This document shows positions 35,461 through 44,568 of a stretch of DNA of 64,000 nucleotides, one piece after another. Source of the stretch: JAKOVR01 sp031415655. GTDB taxonomy: Bacteria; Actinomycetota; Acidimicrobiia; Acidimicrobiales; Acidimicrobilacustridaceae. The first letter of the stretch is position 1; every line of letters starts with the position of its first letter. The DNA lies in assembly GCA_031415655.1 (NCBI GenBank), contig JANOSD010000056.1, positions 24,614-88,613 on the forward strand, written 5' to 3'. The notes under the pieces are model-generated. The model ran no database searches. It was given only the letters and a program-made list of their open reading frames with translations, and had not been told where the DNA came from. The position numbers and the translations under genes are program-made.

Positions 35461-36204
35461 GTGGGATCCAATCGGCTCGACATCTTGAAGGCACTGGGCG
35501 ACAACACTCGCTACGCCATCTATCTCGAACTGGCCCGCGCCCCGCTCCCGTTGTCCACCAGCGACGTGGCCGACGTGCTCGACCTCCACCCCAACACCGT
35601 GCGCCCCCACCTTGAACGCATGCGCGATGTAGGGCTGCTCCGCGTCGACACCGAGGCGCGCGGCGGAGTCGGGCGTCCGCAACACCTTTATTCCCTCGCG
35701 GCGGAGGCTCCTGCACTGGGCCTTGAGCCCTCGCCGTTTCCCACCCTGGCCCGGATGCTCCTCACCGCCGCCGCCGATGCCGGGCTCGATGCCTCCGACA
35801 TGGTGACCGCAGGCCGTGCGCAGGGCATGGCCGATGCCGCTCAGTGGTCGGGCAGTCCCGTTGATACGCCTAGCGAGGCGAGCGCCGCCGAGTCATTGAC
35901 CACCGCCTGTGTCGACGCCGTCGAGGTGGAGCAAGCTCGGCTCGGCTTTGATCCGGCCACGGTCACCCACCCCGGCGGTGCCACGATTGCTTTCGCTCAT
36001 TGCCCGTTTCGCGATCTGGCCGAGCAGCATCCGGAACTGGTGTGCAGCTTGCATTGCGCCATGGTGGAGGGCTTTGTCGACGAGTTCGGCGGCCTTGAAG
36101 TGGTCGCGTTTCACAATCTGGCGGCCCGTACGCCGTGCCAGGTCGAGCTTGGGGCCAGCCGCCACCGATCGCTCCCCCTCGTCTCCGCCGGCACCTCGGT
36201 CTGA
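35461..36204 (+). CDS. HTH regulator with a C-terminal cysteine cluster (SufR-like)
   Basis: A 247-residue regulator beginning with GTG. An ArsR/MarR-like winged helix covers residues 1-85 (ILKALGDNTRYAIYLELARA; DVADVLDLHPNTVRPHLERM). Near the end, cysteines at 181, 195 and 199 (CPFRDLAEQHPELVCSLHC) could bind an Fe-S cluster, as in SufR, which represses Fe-S assembly genes when loaded with a cluster. Its place between Mrp (divergent) and an IscA-like carrier (72 bases downstream) supports control of Fe-S assembly. The target site is not visible to me. Confidence 0.75.
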   Translation: MGSNRLDILKALGDNTRYAIYLELARAPLPLSTSDVADVLDLHPNTVRPHLERMRDVGLLRVDTEARGGVGRPQHLYSLAAEAPALGLEPSPFPTLARMLLTAAADAGLDASDMVTAGRAQGMADAAQWSGSPVDTPSEASAAESLTTACVDAVEVEQARLGFDPATVTHPGGATIAFAHCPFRDLAEQHPELVCSLHCAMVEGFVDEFGGLEVVAFHNLAARTPCQVELGASRHRSLPLVSAGTSV

Positions 36205-36275
36205 CCGATCGCACGTTTTGTCTCGTTTCCCGTTACCCTTTATCTCCTGAACCCACTTCCACGGAGGATTGTCCC

Positions 36276-36599
36276 GTGATCACGCTTACCGATCCCGCAG
36301 CCGTCAAGGTCAAACAACTCATCACCGATGAAGGCGAAGAAGGCCTGATGCTTCGCGTCGCTGTCCGTCCGGGCGGTTGCTCGGGCTTCAGCTACGAGAT
36401 GTTTTTCGATACCGACAAAGCCGAAGACGACTTGCTCGGCGATTACCCCGATGGCGTAAAGGTTGTCGTTGATCCGTCGAGTGCGCAGCTTCTCGATGGC
36501 GCCACCCTCGACTACAAAGACGGCCTCCAGGGCGCTGGCTTTTCGATCAATAACCCCAACGCCGAGCGCACCTGCGGCTGCGGTTCTTCGTTCTCCTGA
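36276..36599 (+). CDS. IscA/ErpA-type Fe-S carrier protein
   Basis: A 107-residue HesB-like protein with the three cluster-binding cysteines in place: Cys35 in RPGGCSGFSY and Cys100/Cys102 in RTCGCGSSFS. It delivers Fe-S clusters to target enzymes. The start was set at GTG 36276, because GGAGG lies 8 bases upstream and the family begins with this ITLTDPAA segment. It follows the SufR-like gene on the same strand. Confidence 0.95.
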   Translation: MITLTDPAAVKVKQLITDEGEEGLMLRVAVRPGGCSGFSYEMFFDTDKAEDDLLGDYPDGVKVVVDPSSAQLLDGATLDYKDGLQGAGFSINNPNAERTCGCGSSFS

Positions 36600-37006
36600 A
36601 CACCGCTCGCTCAGCGACCGCCGCCTAGGCGGCGGTTCACGGATCGGGCGAGCCACTGGTCGCTGCTGTCGCGTCCATCGTCGCGACCGATAGCCACCGA
36701 TTGCCGTGGTGTCGATTCCGCTTGGGTCGTGCAGCCAGGAAAGGGCTACCGAACCGTGGCCATGTTCGCAGAGCGGCGCGGAGCCGTTGGTCGGCGGTTA
36801 TCTCGACGCTGAACATCGGGCCGCCAGAGCGGACACGCGAATTCGGCGCATCAACCGATTCGATGGTGGTCCCGCGTTTCAGGCCGGGCGACTTTGGCCG
36901 GTGGATCAGGCGAGGGAGCCGAAAACCGCTGCGGTGGTCGCCATATCGGTTTCACAATGCGAGGCGCTGCGTCCAGTGCGCCAACGTTCGTTGTCGGCGG
37001 GACGGA
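36600..37006. other. Gap without a recognisable gene
   Basis: This 407-bp stretch between convergent genes has no frame that resembles a known protein and no clear hairpin terminator. A small inverted GCGACCGCCGCCTAGGCGGCGG near 36616 could help end transcription. Confidence 0.5.
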
Positions 37007-38224
37007 TCACGTCGGGTCGAAGGTGATAGGAAGCGTGCGCGGGCCGTAGATCCCCAGGAACGGTTTCATCTCGGGTGTGCCGTCGAGCCGCATGTTGGGT
37101 AGGCGAGCGGGGAGCAGCGTGAGCGCTTCTTGCAGCTCGGCCCGGGCCAGGCTCGCACCGAGGCAGTAGTGCGGCCCGCTTCCGAATGCGAGGTGGGACC
37201 ACCCTCCCCGGTTCGCCTCGATGTTGAGGTCTTCCGGACAAGTGACCACACGAGGATCGTGGTCGGCGGCTTGGGTGAGCAATGCGACCATGGTTCCGGC
37301 GGGGAAGGTCACCCCTCGATAGTCAACGTCGGCCACGGTCACCCGAGGTGTGGCGGCCACGGTGGACTGGTAGCGGAGGATCTCCTCGACTGCTCCGGGC
37401 ACAACCGACGGATCTTCGGCGAGGCGGGCCCACTGACCGGGATGTTCGCAAAAGGCCATCACGGCCAAGCCCAGTTGGTTGCGTGTGGTGTCGGTGCCGG
37501 CGAGGAGGAGGGCGCTCACGAGATCGAGCAGTTCACGGTGGCTAAGCCGGTCGCCGTCGGCTTCTTCCACGGCAATCAGCTCGCTCAGCAGGTCGCTGCC
37601 CGGATCGGTTCGACGGGCGACGACGAGTTCTTCGAGGTAGGCCTCCATCTCCTGCGCCGCCTGCTCGATGTCGGGAAGGTCGGTGCCGAGGTTGAAGTTG
37701 AACTGTTTGAACACTTGCTCCGCCCAGGCCGAGAACAGTGGCCAGTCCGCCCGCGGCGCCCCCACGAGTTGGCAGATCACGGCGATCGGATACGCCTCAG
37801 CGATGTCGGCCATGAATTCGCACCGACCCTTGGCCGCAATCGCATCGAGGCGTTGGTCGAGAAACGACCGCATCATCGGCCGAAACTGCTCCACCGCGCG
37901 GGGCGTGAAGGCCTTGGATGCCAGGCGACGAATTCGGGTGTGATCGTCGCCTTCGAGACTCAGGATCAGACGGGTCGACGACTCGTGGAGATACCCATCG
38001 TTCACCCCTTGCATCTCGAGCAGTCGCACGCCGAGGGTGTGCAAGTCCGGGTGTTTCTGGAGCTCCCGGACGGCATCGTGCTCGATCACCGAATACCAGA
38101 GCGGGGTGCGGACCACCCAGTGCCCTTCATCAAACCAGGCGGCTACTTGTCCGCTCAGCGCCGCCGCGGCATCGGGGTCGAAGATGTCGACGAAGGGCAA
38201 GTCGAGGTCGTGAACGACGGGCAT
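37007..38224 (-). CDS. Cytochrome P450 monooxygenase
   Basis: A 405-residue soluble P450. I-helix oxygen-binding motif LLLAGTDTTRNQ (about 245), ExxR in VEEILRYQS (about 286-289) and heme-ligand loop FGSGPHYCLGASLAR with Cys354. It uses reduced ferredoxin to hydroxylate an organic substrate; the substrate is not predictable. The start chosen is the ATG at 38224, with GGAGG 7 bases upstream; longer starts are possible. No ferredoxin gene is adjacent. Confidence 0.95.
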   Translation of the reverse strand: MPVVHDLDLPFVDIFDPDAAAALSGQVAAWFDEGHWVVRTPLWYSVIEHDAVRELQKHPDLHTLGVRLLEMQGVNDGYLHESSTRLILSLEGDDHTRIRRLASKAFTPRAVEQFRPMMRSFLDQRLDAIAAKGRCEFMADIAEAYPIAVICQLVGAPRADWPLFSAWAEQVFKQFNFNLGTDLPDIEQAAQEMEAYLEELVVARRTDPGSDLLSELIAVEEADGDRLSHRELLDLVSALLLAGTDTTRNQLGLAVMAFCEHPGQWARLAEDPSVVPGAVEEILRYQSTVAATPRVTVADVDYRGVTFPAGTMVALLTQAADHDPRVVTCPEDLNIEANRGGWSHLAFGSGPHYCLGASLARAELQEALTLLPARLPNMRLDGTPEMKPFLGIYGPRTLPITFDPT

Positions 38225-38366
38225 GTCGTACCTCCCCATTGAGGTGCGCACATCCGGGCGATGCGCCTCTCCTTTGTCCTCCCTTGGTAGCCATCTGTCA
38301 ACGAGCAATTGATGATTGTTGGTATCTCTCGACGTGATACCCCACCGACGAGTGGGTACGCCGGTC

Positions 38367-38960
38367 TCAGCGGTCAAGCCATTTGGGGCTCGCCGGCAGC
38401 TCAAAAGCACGCATCTGCCCGAGGAGGTCGGACAGGTCGTCGCTCACGAGGAGCAGGCTCCGGTTGACCGGTGAAAGGAGGCGTTCGGCGACGGCATGGT
38501 CGAGGAACCGCAACAGCAGGTTCCAGTAGTGGTCGACGTCGAGAAGGGCGATCGGCTTGTCGTGCAGGTGAAGTTGATTGGACACAAGCACTTCGAACAG
38601 CTCGTCGAGCGTGCCCAACCCGCCGGGCAGGGCAATGAATCCGTCGCTCAGATCGGCCATGACGAGCTTGCGCTCGGACAATGATTCGGTGATGCGGAGC
38701 TCGGTGAGCGAGGGGTGCCCGATCTCCTTGGTCAACAGACTGTGGTCGATCACCCCAATCACCTCGCCACCCGCCGCCAAAGCAGCGTCGGCCACCACGC
38801 CCATAAGTCCGACCGCAGCGCCGCCGTACACCACACCGATACCGTGCTCAGCCAACGTACGGCCGACCTCTGCAGCCGCCTCGCGAAAGCCCGGTCGGAT
38901 GCCAAAACGCGACCCGCAATACACGCATACACGACGAAACTCACGCTCAGGCCCGGCCAT
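38367..38960 (-). CDS. LOG family protein (TIGR00730)
   Basis: A 197-residue Rossmann-like protein with the nucleotide-binding PGGLGTLDELFEVL motif (about 111-124) and GVVYGGAAVGLMGVVADAA (about 42-60). The family hydrolyses cytokinin-type nucleoside monophosphates to free base and ribose phosphate, and some bacterial members act on other nucleotide ribosides. An N-terminal Cys pair (CVYCGSRFG) is typical. The start codon overlaps a 68-bp repeated segment. Confidence 0.9.
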   Translation of the reverse strand: MAGPEREFRRVCVYCGSRFGIRPGFREAAAEVGRTLAEHGIGVVYGGAAVGLMGVVADAALAAGGEVIGVIDHSLLTKEIGHPSLTELRITESLSERKLVMADLSDGFIALPGGLGTLDELFEVLVSNQLHLHDKPIALLDVDHYWNLLLRFLDHAVAERLLSPVNRSLLLVSDDLSDLLGQMRAFELPASPKWLDR

Positions 38961-39120
38961 GGCGAGACCGTACCGTCCGAGACGGTTCCCGCTCCGCAGG
39001 TTCCCCTTCCGGGGACCCGACCGTTCGGGGGAGCCGACGGTCAGGCGCAGCTATGGCGAGACCGTACCGTCCGAGCCGGTTCCCGCTCCGCAGGTTCCCC
39101 TTCCGGGGACCCGACCGTTC
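38959..39120 (+). repeat. Direct 68-bp duplication upstream of LOG
   Basis: Bases 38959-39026 recur at 39053-39120 with one substitution, 94 bp apart. Each unit contains CCGGGGACCCGACCGTTC. The first copy includes the LOG start codon region, so the promoter region was duplicated. The gap to the carboxylase gene also holds the family B palindrome at 39195 and is otherwise without a gene. Confidence 0.85.
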
Positions 39121-39194
39121 CGTTCGAGGCCGTTTCGGCAGGTTGCCGGTCCGTTCCCCACCGCCGGACTTCGGCAGCGTGACGGTGTATCCGG

Positions 39195-39247
39195 CGAACC
39201 ATGTTGCAACCGTCCCCCTTGTAGGGGGTTGGCTGCAACATGGTTCG
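39195..39247. repeat. Palindromic repeat family B, copy 1
   Basis: Perfect 14-bp arms CGAACCATGTTGCA / TGCAACATGGTTCG around ACCGTCCCCCTTGTAGGGGG, which itself folds. A second copy lies at 59013-59061. Confidence 0.75.
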
Positions 39248-39415
39248 CGTTCCGCTTCGGTGTTCCGCTTCGTGTTCTGCAAACCACCGTCGCGGAGGGC
39301 CGTTCCGAACCGCCAGTTCCGGCGTGGCCGGACGGTAACGAGGCGCGCCTGCGTCTGATCCGTCAACAGGACGCATTTCCCGGCCCGACGGGCATATCGG
39401 TACGCTGGTCGACCT

Positions 39416-40969
39416 ATGGATCACCCCATGCAGGAGCGGGTCGACCGCCTCGACAAGCTGAAGGAAGAGGCGCTTCATGCCGGGTCGGAGCGGTCGGTTG
39501 AGCGACAGCACGCCAAAGGCAAGATGCTCGCCCGGGAACGAATCGAGTACCTCCTCGATCCCGGCTCGTTCCACGAGCTCGACATGCTCGCCCGTCACCA
39601 GTTGCCCGACGGCGTGCTCGATGAGCGCCCCTACACCGATGGTGTGGTTACGGGATGGGGCACGATCGACGGCCGGAAGGTGTTTCTGTTCTCGCAGGAC
39701 TTCACCGTGTTCGGCGGGGCGCTTGGTGAAACGTTTGCCGCCAAGATCCACAAGCTGATGGACCTCGCCTTGAAGGTCGGCGCCCCGTGCATCGGTCTCA
39801 ATGATGGCGCCGGTGCTCGCATCCAAGAGGGTGTGGTCTCGCTGGCGAGTTACGGCGGGATCTTTCACCGCAACGTGCAGGCGTCGGGCGTGATCCCGCA
39901 GATCTCGGTGATCATGGGTCCGTGCGCCGGCGGTGCCGTGTATAGCCCGGCCATGACCGATTTCATCTTTATGGTGAACGAAACGTCGCACATGTTCATC
40001 ACTGGTCCGGATGTAGTAAAGGCGGTAACCGGCGAAGAGGTCACGCTCGAAGAACTCGGTGGCGCTCGGTCGCATGCGAGCAAGAGCGGCGTGGCCACCT
40101 TTGTCGGTCCCGACGAGAAGACCGTGCTCGACGACGTCCGCTACCTCCTTGGGTTCCTGCCGTCGAACAATCTCGATGTCGCTCCCCATGAGGTCACCGA
40201 AGACGATCCCAATCGGGAGTGCCCCGAGGTCATCGACATCCTTCCGGGTTCGTCGAACCAGCCCTACGACATGCGCCTCATCATCAAGGCCGTGGTCGAC
40301 GACGAGGATTTCTTCGAGTATTTTCCGGCATGGGGTGGCTCGATCACTTGTGGGTTCGCCCGTCTCGACGGTCACCCGGTCGGTGTGGTCGGCAACCAGC
40401 CAATGATCCTTGCCGGCGTGCTCGACATCGAGTCGTCGGAGAAGGCAGCCCGTTTCGTCCGCACGTGCGATGCGTTCAACATCCCGCTCCTCACTTTTGT
40501 CGACGTGCCCGGGTTCCTGCCCGGCGTGGATCAGGAGTACGGCGGCATCATTCGCCACGGCGCCAAGTTGCTCTACTCGTATTGCGAGGCCACCGTGCCG
40601 CGCATTTCCGTGATCGTGCGTAAGGCCTACGGCGGCGCTTACGTGGTGATGGACTCCAAGAGCGTCGGTTCCGACCTCGCGTTTGCGTGGCCATCGGCCG
40701 AACTGGCAGTCATGGGGCCGCAGGGCGCCGTCGAAATCCTCTATCGCCGTGAGCTGCAAGGCGCCGCCGATCCCGCCGCGATGCGCACCCAGCTCCTCGA
40801 CGACTACACCGAGAAGTTCGCCAACCCCTACATCGCCGCCGAGCGCGGAATCATCGATGATGTGATCGATCCCAAGGACACCCGTCGCAAGGTGATTGCC
40901 GGGTTCGAGTTGTTGCGGACGAAACGCGAAGAGCTTCCCAAGCGCAAACACGGGAACATCCCGCTGTGA
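39416..40969 (+). CDS. pccB: Acyl-CoA (propionyl-CoA) carboxylase beta subunit
   Basis: A 517-residue carboxyltransferase subunit. Typical blocks: RERIEYLLDPGSFHELD (about 41-57), GLNDGAGARIQEGV, GPCAGGAVYSPA (oxyanion loop), GGARSHASKSGVA, and in the second half FVDVPGFLPGVDQE and KAYGGAYVVMDSK. It transfers carboxyl from biotin to propionyl- or acetyl-CoA, giving methylmalonyl- or malonyl-CoA. The epsilon subunit gene overlaps its stop by 4 bases. The biotin-carrying alpha subunit is not in the window. Confidence 0.95.
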   Translation: MDHPMQERVDRLDKLKEEALHAGSERSVERQHAKGKMLARERIEYLLDPGSFHELDMLARHQLPDGVLDERPYTDGVVTGWGTIDGRKVFLFSQDFTVFGGALGETFAAKIHKLMDLALKVGAPCIGLNDGAGARIQEGVVSLASYGGIFHRNVQASGVIPQISVIMGPCAGGAVYSPAMTDFIFMVNETSHMFITGPDVVKAVTGEEVTLEELGGARSHASKSGVATFVGPDEKTVLDDVRYLLGFLPSNNLDVAPHEVTEDDPNRECPEVIDILPGSSNQPYDMRLIIKAVVDDEDFFEYFPAWGGSITCGFARLDGHPVGVVGNQPMILAGVLDIESSEKAARFVRTCDAFNIPLLTFVDVPGFLPGVDQEYGGIIRHGAKLLYSYCEATVPRISVIVRKAYGGAYVVMDSKSVGSDLAFAWPSAELAVMGPQGAVEILYRRELQGAADPAAMRTQLLDDYTEKFANPYIAAERGIIDDVIDPKDTRRKVIAGFELLRTKREELPKRKHGNIPL

Positions 40970-41190
40970 GCTCAGCTTCGGTGCCGGCCACCGCCGAGGT
41001 GGCCACGGTGGTGCGGGGCGGCGACCCCTCGGCCGAAGAACTTGCGGCAATCGTTGCTGCGGTCGAGATGTCGTGGCCGCAGGGCGGTGCGGCGGGCGAC
41101 GGATCGATTCCGGTCGCACCAAGCCGCTGGCGTTTCAGTGGACGGTGGTGGACCAAGCCCGTTCCCTCCCGTCGGGTCCGCCCCAGCTAA
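40966..41190 (+). CDS. Acyl-CoA carboxylase epsilon subunit
   Basis: A 74-residue protein starting GTG within the carboxylase stop (GTGA overlap). VVRGGDPSAEELAAIVAAVE followed by the closing WRFSGRWW is the actinobacterial AccE/PccE signature; it stabilises the alpha-beta complex. Translational coupling with pccB fits a stoichiometric subunit. Confidence 0.9.
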   Translation: MSSASVPATAEVATVVRGGDPSAEELAAIVAAVEMSWPQGGAAGDGSIPVAPSRWRFSGRWWTKPVPSRRVRPS

Positions 41191-41502
41191 ATCACCGACA
41201 ATTCGGCCGCCTCGGGGGGTCGACGACGAGCGTGCGGCGGGAGCGCTTCGAGACGCGGATGTCGTGCATCGGCTCGGACTCTCGCAGGGGGCTGCACGTC
41301 AGAGACCGCCATGCTCTGGGCAGTGAGACGGAAACGCGGCGCGATTCGTAGGTGGGCGGAACCGCCGAACTGTTGCTGATCGACGCCCCGCGGTCCGGTG
41401 CCGTGGTGGCGGGGGAGGGGCGGCCCGCAGCGTTGGCGCAGCCCCCGGAGCCGGTCCCGTTTCACCCACCAGGGCGAGGCGGCCGATTTTCGGCATGGAG
41501 CG
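41191..41502. other. Gap without a recognisable gene
   Basis: About 310 bp of high-GC sequence between convergent genes; neither strand gives a frame resembling a known protein and no strong hairpin is seen. Confidence 0.45.
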
Positions 41503-41871
41503 CTACTGCTGATCGAACCAGGCCTGGACCGTTTGCTCGGCCACACCGGTGGCTTTGGGATTGTGGATTGCCGCCTGCGTTCGTTCCTCGTTCACCTTGT
41601 CGATGGTGAGGCTGATCGAGGACAAGGACCGTTCGATCGTGCTGGCATGCGTCCGGAACTCAATGGCGTTGGTGCCGTCGTAGGAGAACGGAAAGCTGTG
41701 GCCGAGGATCACGCCGTTGTTGTCGCCTAGCCAGTCGGCGTCGGAAATCCAATGCACGAACGACGTTCGCCAAAGTTCATCGGCGTCACCCTCGATGGCG
41801 AGCGCGATCGACACCACGTCTCCGTCTCGTTCATCGGTGGTGAACTCTTTGGTCAGGCGAACATGGCTCAT
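41503..41871 (-). CDS. Small uncharacterised protein
   Basis: A 122-residue soluble protein, MSHVRLTKEFTTDERDGDVV..., with alternating strands (SIALAIEGDADELWRTSFVH; IEFRTHASTIERSLSSISLT). No signal peptide or membrane segment. The start ATG 41871 was preferred to an upstream one because the family-like beta start follows directly. Function not recognised. Confidence 0.6.
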   Translation of the reverse strand: MSHVRLTKEFTTDERDGDVVSIALAIEGDADELWRTSFVHWISDADWLGDNNGVILGHSFPFSYDGTNAIEFRTHASTIERSLSSISLTIDKVNEERTQAAIHNPKATGVAEQTVQAWFDQQ

Positions 41872-42336
41872 GGTGGTTCCTCGAACTCTCGTGACGCATC
41901 GGACTCGTCGCCAGAAACATCGTAGGGGCATTGTCGAAGTAAGCGAGGGCGATCGCGGATTTCACCTCGGTCAACCGTTGTGGGGCGTCCTCACGATGAA
42001 CCAGCGGAGAGGGGGCTCGCAACACTGCCCAAACGGAGACGATTGTGGGCAACGCCTTTGGTGCGCAGCGGTTCCGTACGGCCCAACGTGGGCACGATGG
42101 AGCGTTGCATTGGGACCGGAGGCGCTCGGTGGAACTTGCGAACTGAACCCGGGAATTGCCAAAACTGGAGGCGCCGTGTCGGTACAACGCCTCGGATCGT
42201 AGATGCCAAACAGTGCGAACCAGGTCCACGAACGAGATGGTGAGAGGCAGACGGCATTCGCGGTGATGGGCGGCAATAACCCGAACTGGCGAGGGAGTGG
42301 AGACCTGCGGCGCCTACCGTCGGCGGCGGAGGACTC
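41872..42336. other. Gap without a recognisable gene
   Basis: About 465 bp between divergent genes. Open frames here are short, overlap on both strands and lack family resemblance. GGAGG near 42329 belongs to the next gene. Confidence 0.45.
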
Positions 42337-43005
42337 ATGTACACCCCATCTGCGTTCACGATGCCCGACCATGAAGCGCTGGCCGCGGTGCGAAGCTTTG
42401 CCGGTCTTGCCCACCTGGTCGTGGCCGCAACCGATGGCTTCGAGTCGAGCCCGTTGCCGATGTCGTGGCAAGGATCGCTGGACGTCGGATCCGACGCGGA
42501 AATTGGGGCGTTGGTTGGTCACGTCGCCAAGCCCAATCCGATCGTCGGGCTCGTGGGTGAAGCGACCGTTCCCGCGCTGGTGATCCTGCCGGGCCACGAC
42601 GCCTATGTGTCGCCCACCTACTATCCGTCGAAGTTGGTGGACCCACGAGTGGTGCCCACCTGGAACTACGACGTGGTGCACGCACACGGCCGCCTGCAAA
42701 TGGTGACCGACGCCTCCTGGGTTCTCGATCTGGTCACCCGGCTGACAAACGACCAGGAGAACGATCGAGATGAACCGTGGGCGGTGACCGACGCTCCCCC
42801 CGAATACATCGACGCCATGCTCCGGGGCATCGTGGGTGTTGAGTTGCGCATCGATCGAATCGAGGGCAAGGGGAAGTGGAGCCAGAATCGCAGTGCCGAG
42901 GACCAAAACGGTGTGGCATTGGGGCTTCGTGCGGACCGCCAAACCGATGCTGCTTCCCGAATGGCCGCCCCCGATTTGGCCGTCCCGGACCTGACCGCAG
43001 ACTGA
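42337..43005 (+). CDS. FMN-binding, PaiB-like protein
   Basis: A 222-residue protein of the PaiB/FMN-binding split-barrel family. MYTPSAFTMPDHEALAAVRS opens it. Later come GEATVPALVILPGHDAYVSP and YYPSKLVDPRVVPTWNYDVV, the conserved block with P-x-Y-Y and VPTWNY that lines the flavin site, then HGRLQM. In Bacillus PaiB represses protease and sporulation genes; elsewhere the role is unclear. GGAGG precedes ATG 42337. The C-terminal 20 residues are low complexity. Confidence 0.85.
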   Translation: MYTPSAFTMPDHEALAAVRSFAGLAHLVVAATDGFESSPLPMSWQGSLDVGSDAEIGALVGHVAKPNPIVGLVGEATVPALVILPGHDAYVSPTYYPSKLVDPRVVPTWNYDVVHAHGRLQMVTDASWVLDLVTRLTNDQENDRDEPWAVTDAPPEYIDAMLRGIVGVELRIDRIEGKGKWSQNRSAEDQNGVALGLRADRQTDAASRMAAPDLAVPDLTAD

Positions 43006-43425
43006 TCGTTCCGGTTCGTGTATCCGTCGTTCTTCCGTGATCTGCTCGGCGGAGCCAGTCCTCGCTCGCCCGACAGAGAAGCACTCGCGCTTTGGACCAG
43101 CCGGAGAACTATCTGGGTGTTTCGACGGCCGGATGACGCCGCCTCCGGCGTCCTCGTCCTCGTCGCAACACTTCCCGCTGGCTCAACCAATCCTCCGGCG
43201 GGCCCTTACGCACGAACCGGGGGCGGATCGACGTGGTTGTCCGGGGTGTCCGTCCAGACACGGGGCGGCCTGGCGCCCGCCAGGCTAGGACGCAGCTCCG
43301 AAGGCCCCCTTGCTGCTGGGCGGCGAGAACGAGGACGCCGCATGGCGGGATGTCCAGGGCGGATCCGGGGCGGACATGACTTCCCGGACACCCACTACGG
43401 CTTCAAGCCCAGTAACCTTGGAACG

Positions 43426-43731
43426 GTGCCGACCGTCCAGGACAATGCCGAAGCCCACCGTTTCGAGATCCACTCGGAAGACGGTTCGCTCGCCGGATTC
43501 GCGGTGTATCACCTCCGAGGGAACCGCATCCTGTTCGTGCACACCGAGATCGATTCGGCGTTGGAGGGGCAGGGTTTGGGAGGCCAACTCATCCAGGGCG
43601 CACTCGACGATGCTCGCAAACGTGGGCTGCGGGTGGTTCCGTTGTGCGGGTTCGTCGCCCGGTGGATCGAAAAGCATCCGGACTACGACGCCCTCGTGGA
43701 CTACGAACTGCTCGCCGCGCTTGACGGCTGA
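43426..43731 (+). CDS. Small GNAT-like N-acetyltransferase (NATD1 type)
   Basis: A 101-residue single-domain protein: AHRFEIHSEDGSLAGFAVYH, LFVHTEIDSALEGQGLGGQL with the acetyl-CoA loop (EGQGLGGQLI), and RVVPLCGFVARWIEKHPDYD with a conserved cysteine. This is the YjdJ/NATD1 subfamily. The start is the GTG at 43426, since homologues begin with this DNxxxxRFEI segment; the frame is open further upstream, but that 5' part (from 43018) looks unlike protein. The gap 43006-43425 holds nothing else that I can support. Confidence 0.8.
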   Translation: MPTVQDNAEAHRFEIHSEDGSLAGFAVYHLRGNRILFVHTEIDSALEGQGLGGQLIQGALDDARKRGLRVVPLCGFVARWIEKHPDYDALVDYELLAALDG

Positions 43732-43772
43732 CCTCCCCCTTCACCGCCCCCCGCCTTCACCGCCCGTTCCGG

Positions 43773-43806
43773 ATGGGATTCCGCCCGCGTGCGGGCGGAA
43801 TCCCAT
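43773..43806. terminator. Bidirectional hairpin between convergent genes
   Basis: ATGGGATTCCGCCCGC and its exact complement are separated by two bases. It lies between the ends of the acetyltransferase and carbonic anhydrase genes. There is no U-tract, as is common in high-GC terminators. Confidence 0.6.
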
Positions 43807-43878
43807 GCAGTTCGTGCATGGCCGTGGGGCGGTCGCCGTGGGGCCGGCCGCTGACCGCGGGTCAGCGACCGAGGGCGG

Positions 43879-44529
43879 TTAGAGGTCGTCGTACGAGTAC
43901 AGCGCCGTGGCGTCGAAGTCGTGCTCCGGATCGATCTTGAGGTCGCGGAGTAAGCCTTCGCTGAGGTCGTAGACCCAACCGTGCACGTGCAGCTTGCGCT
44001 CGTCGTGCCACGCGCGCTGCACGAACGAGGTGGAACAAATTCGATACACCTGTTCACGAACGTTGAGCTCCACCAACCGGCGGTGGCGAGCTTCGAGATC
44101 ATCGATGGCATCAAGTTCGGCGCGATAGAGGCGGTAGACATCCTTGATGGATCGAAGCCACTTATCGATCAGACCGTGGTAGTGACCGTCGATGGCTGCT
44201 CGCACCCCGCCGCAGCCGTAGTGGCCGCACACGATCACGTGTTCCACGTGCAGCACCTCGATCGCGAACTGCATCACCGACATCAGGTTCATATCGGTGG
44301 ACACCACGAGGTTGGCGATGTTTCGATGGATGAACATCTCGCCTGACCCGGCGCCGGTGATCTCGTTGGCGTTCACCCGGCTGTCGGAGCAACCGATGAA
44401 GAGGTATTTGGGCGACTGGCCCGCAGCGAGCCGGGTGAAGAAATCGGGGTCGGCGGCCTCTTGTTCGGCGACCCACGCACGGTTGTTCACGAAGAGCTGT
44501 TCGTAGGAAGTGTGTTGCTGTCCGGCCAT
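43879..44529 (-). CDS. Beta-carbonic anhydrase
   Basis: A 216-residue enzyme with zinc ligands Cys47, His103 and Cys106 and the Asp49-Arg51 dyad (IGCSDSRV; CGHYGCGG). It interconverts CO2 and bicarbonate, the substrate of biotin carboxylases such as the pccB complex nearby. Start ATG 44529 gives the standard N-terminus (SYEQLFVNNRAWV). The C-terminal helix VHGWVYDLSEGLLRDL is typical. Confidence 0.95.
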   Translation of the reverse strand: MAGQQHTSYEQLFVNNRAWVAEQEAADPDFFTRLAAGQSPKYLFIGCSDSRVNANEITGAGSGEMFIHRNIANLVVSTDMNLMSVMQFAIEVLHVEHVIVCGHYGCGGVRAAIDGHYHGLIDKWLRSIKDVYRLYRAELDAIDDLEARHRRLVELNVREQVYRICSTSFVQRAWHDERKLHVHGWVYDLSEGLLRDLKIDPEHDFDATALYSYDDL

Positions 44530-44568
44530 CGGGGTGCACAGTAGGTCACCCCGTGTAGCGTCCTGCCA

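Noticed and set aside
36701..37102. Plus-strand frame over the end of the P450 gene
   Set aside because: Overlaps conserved P450 sequence on the other strand and looks like random translation.
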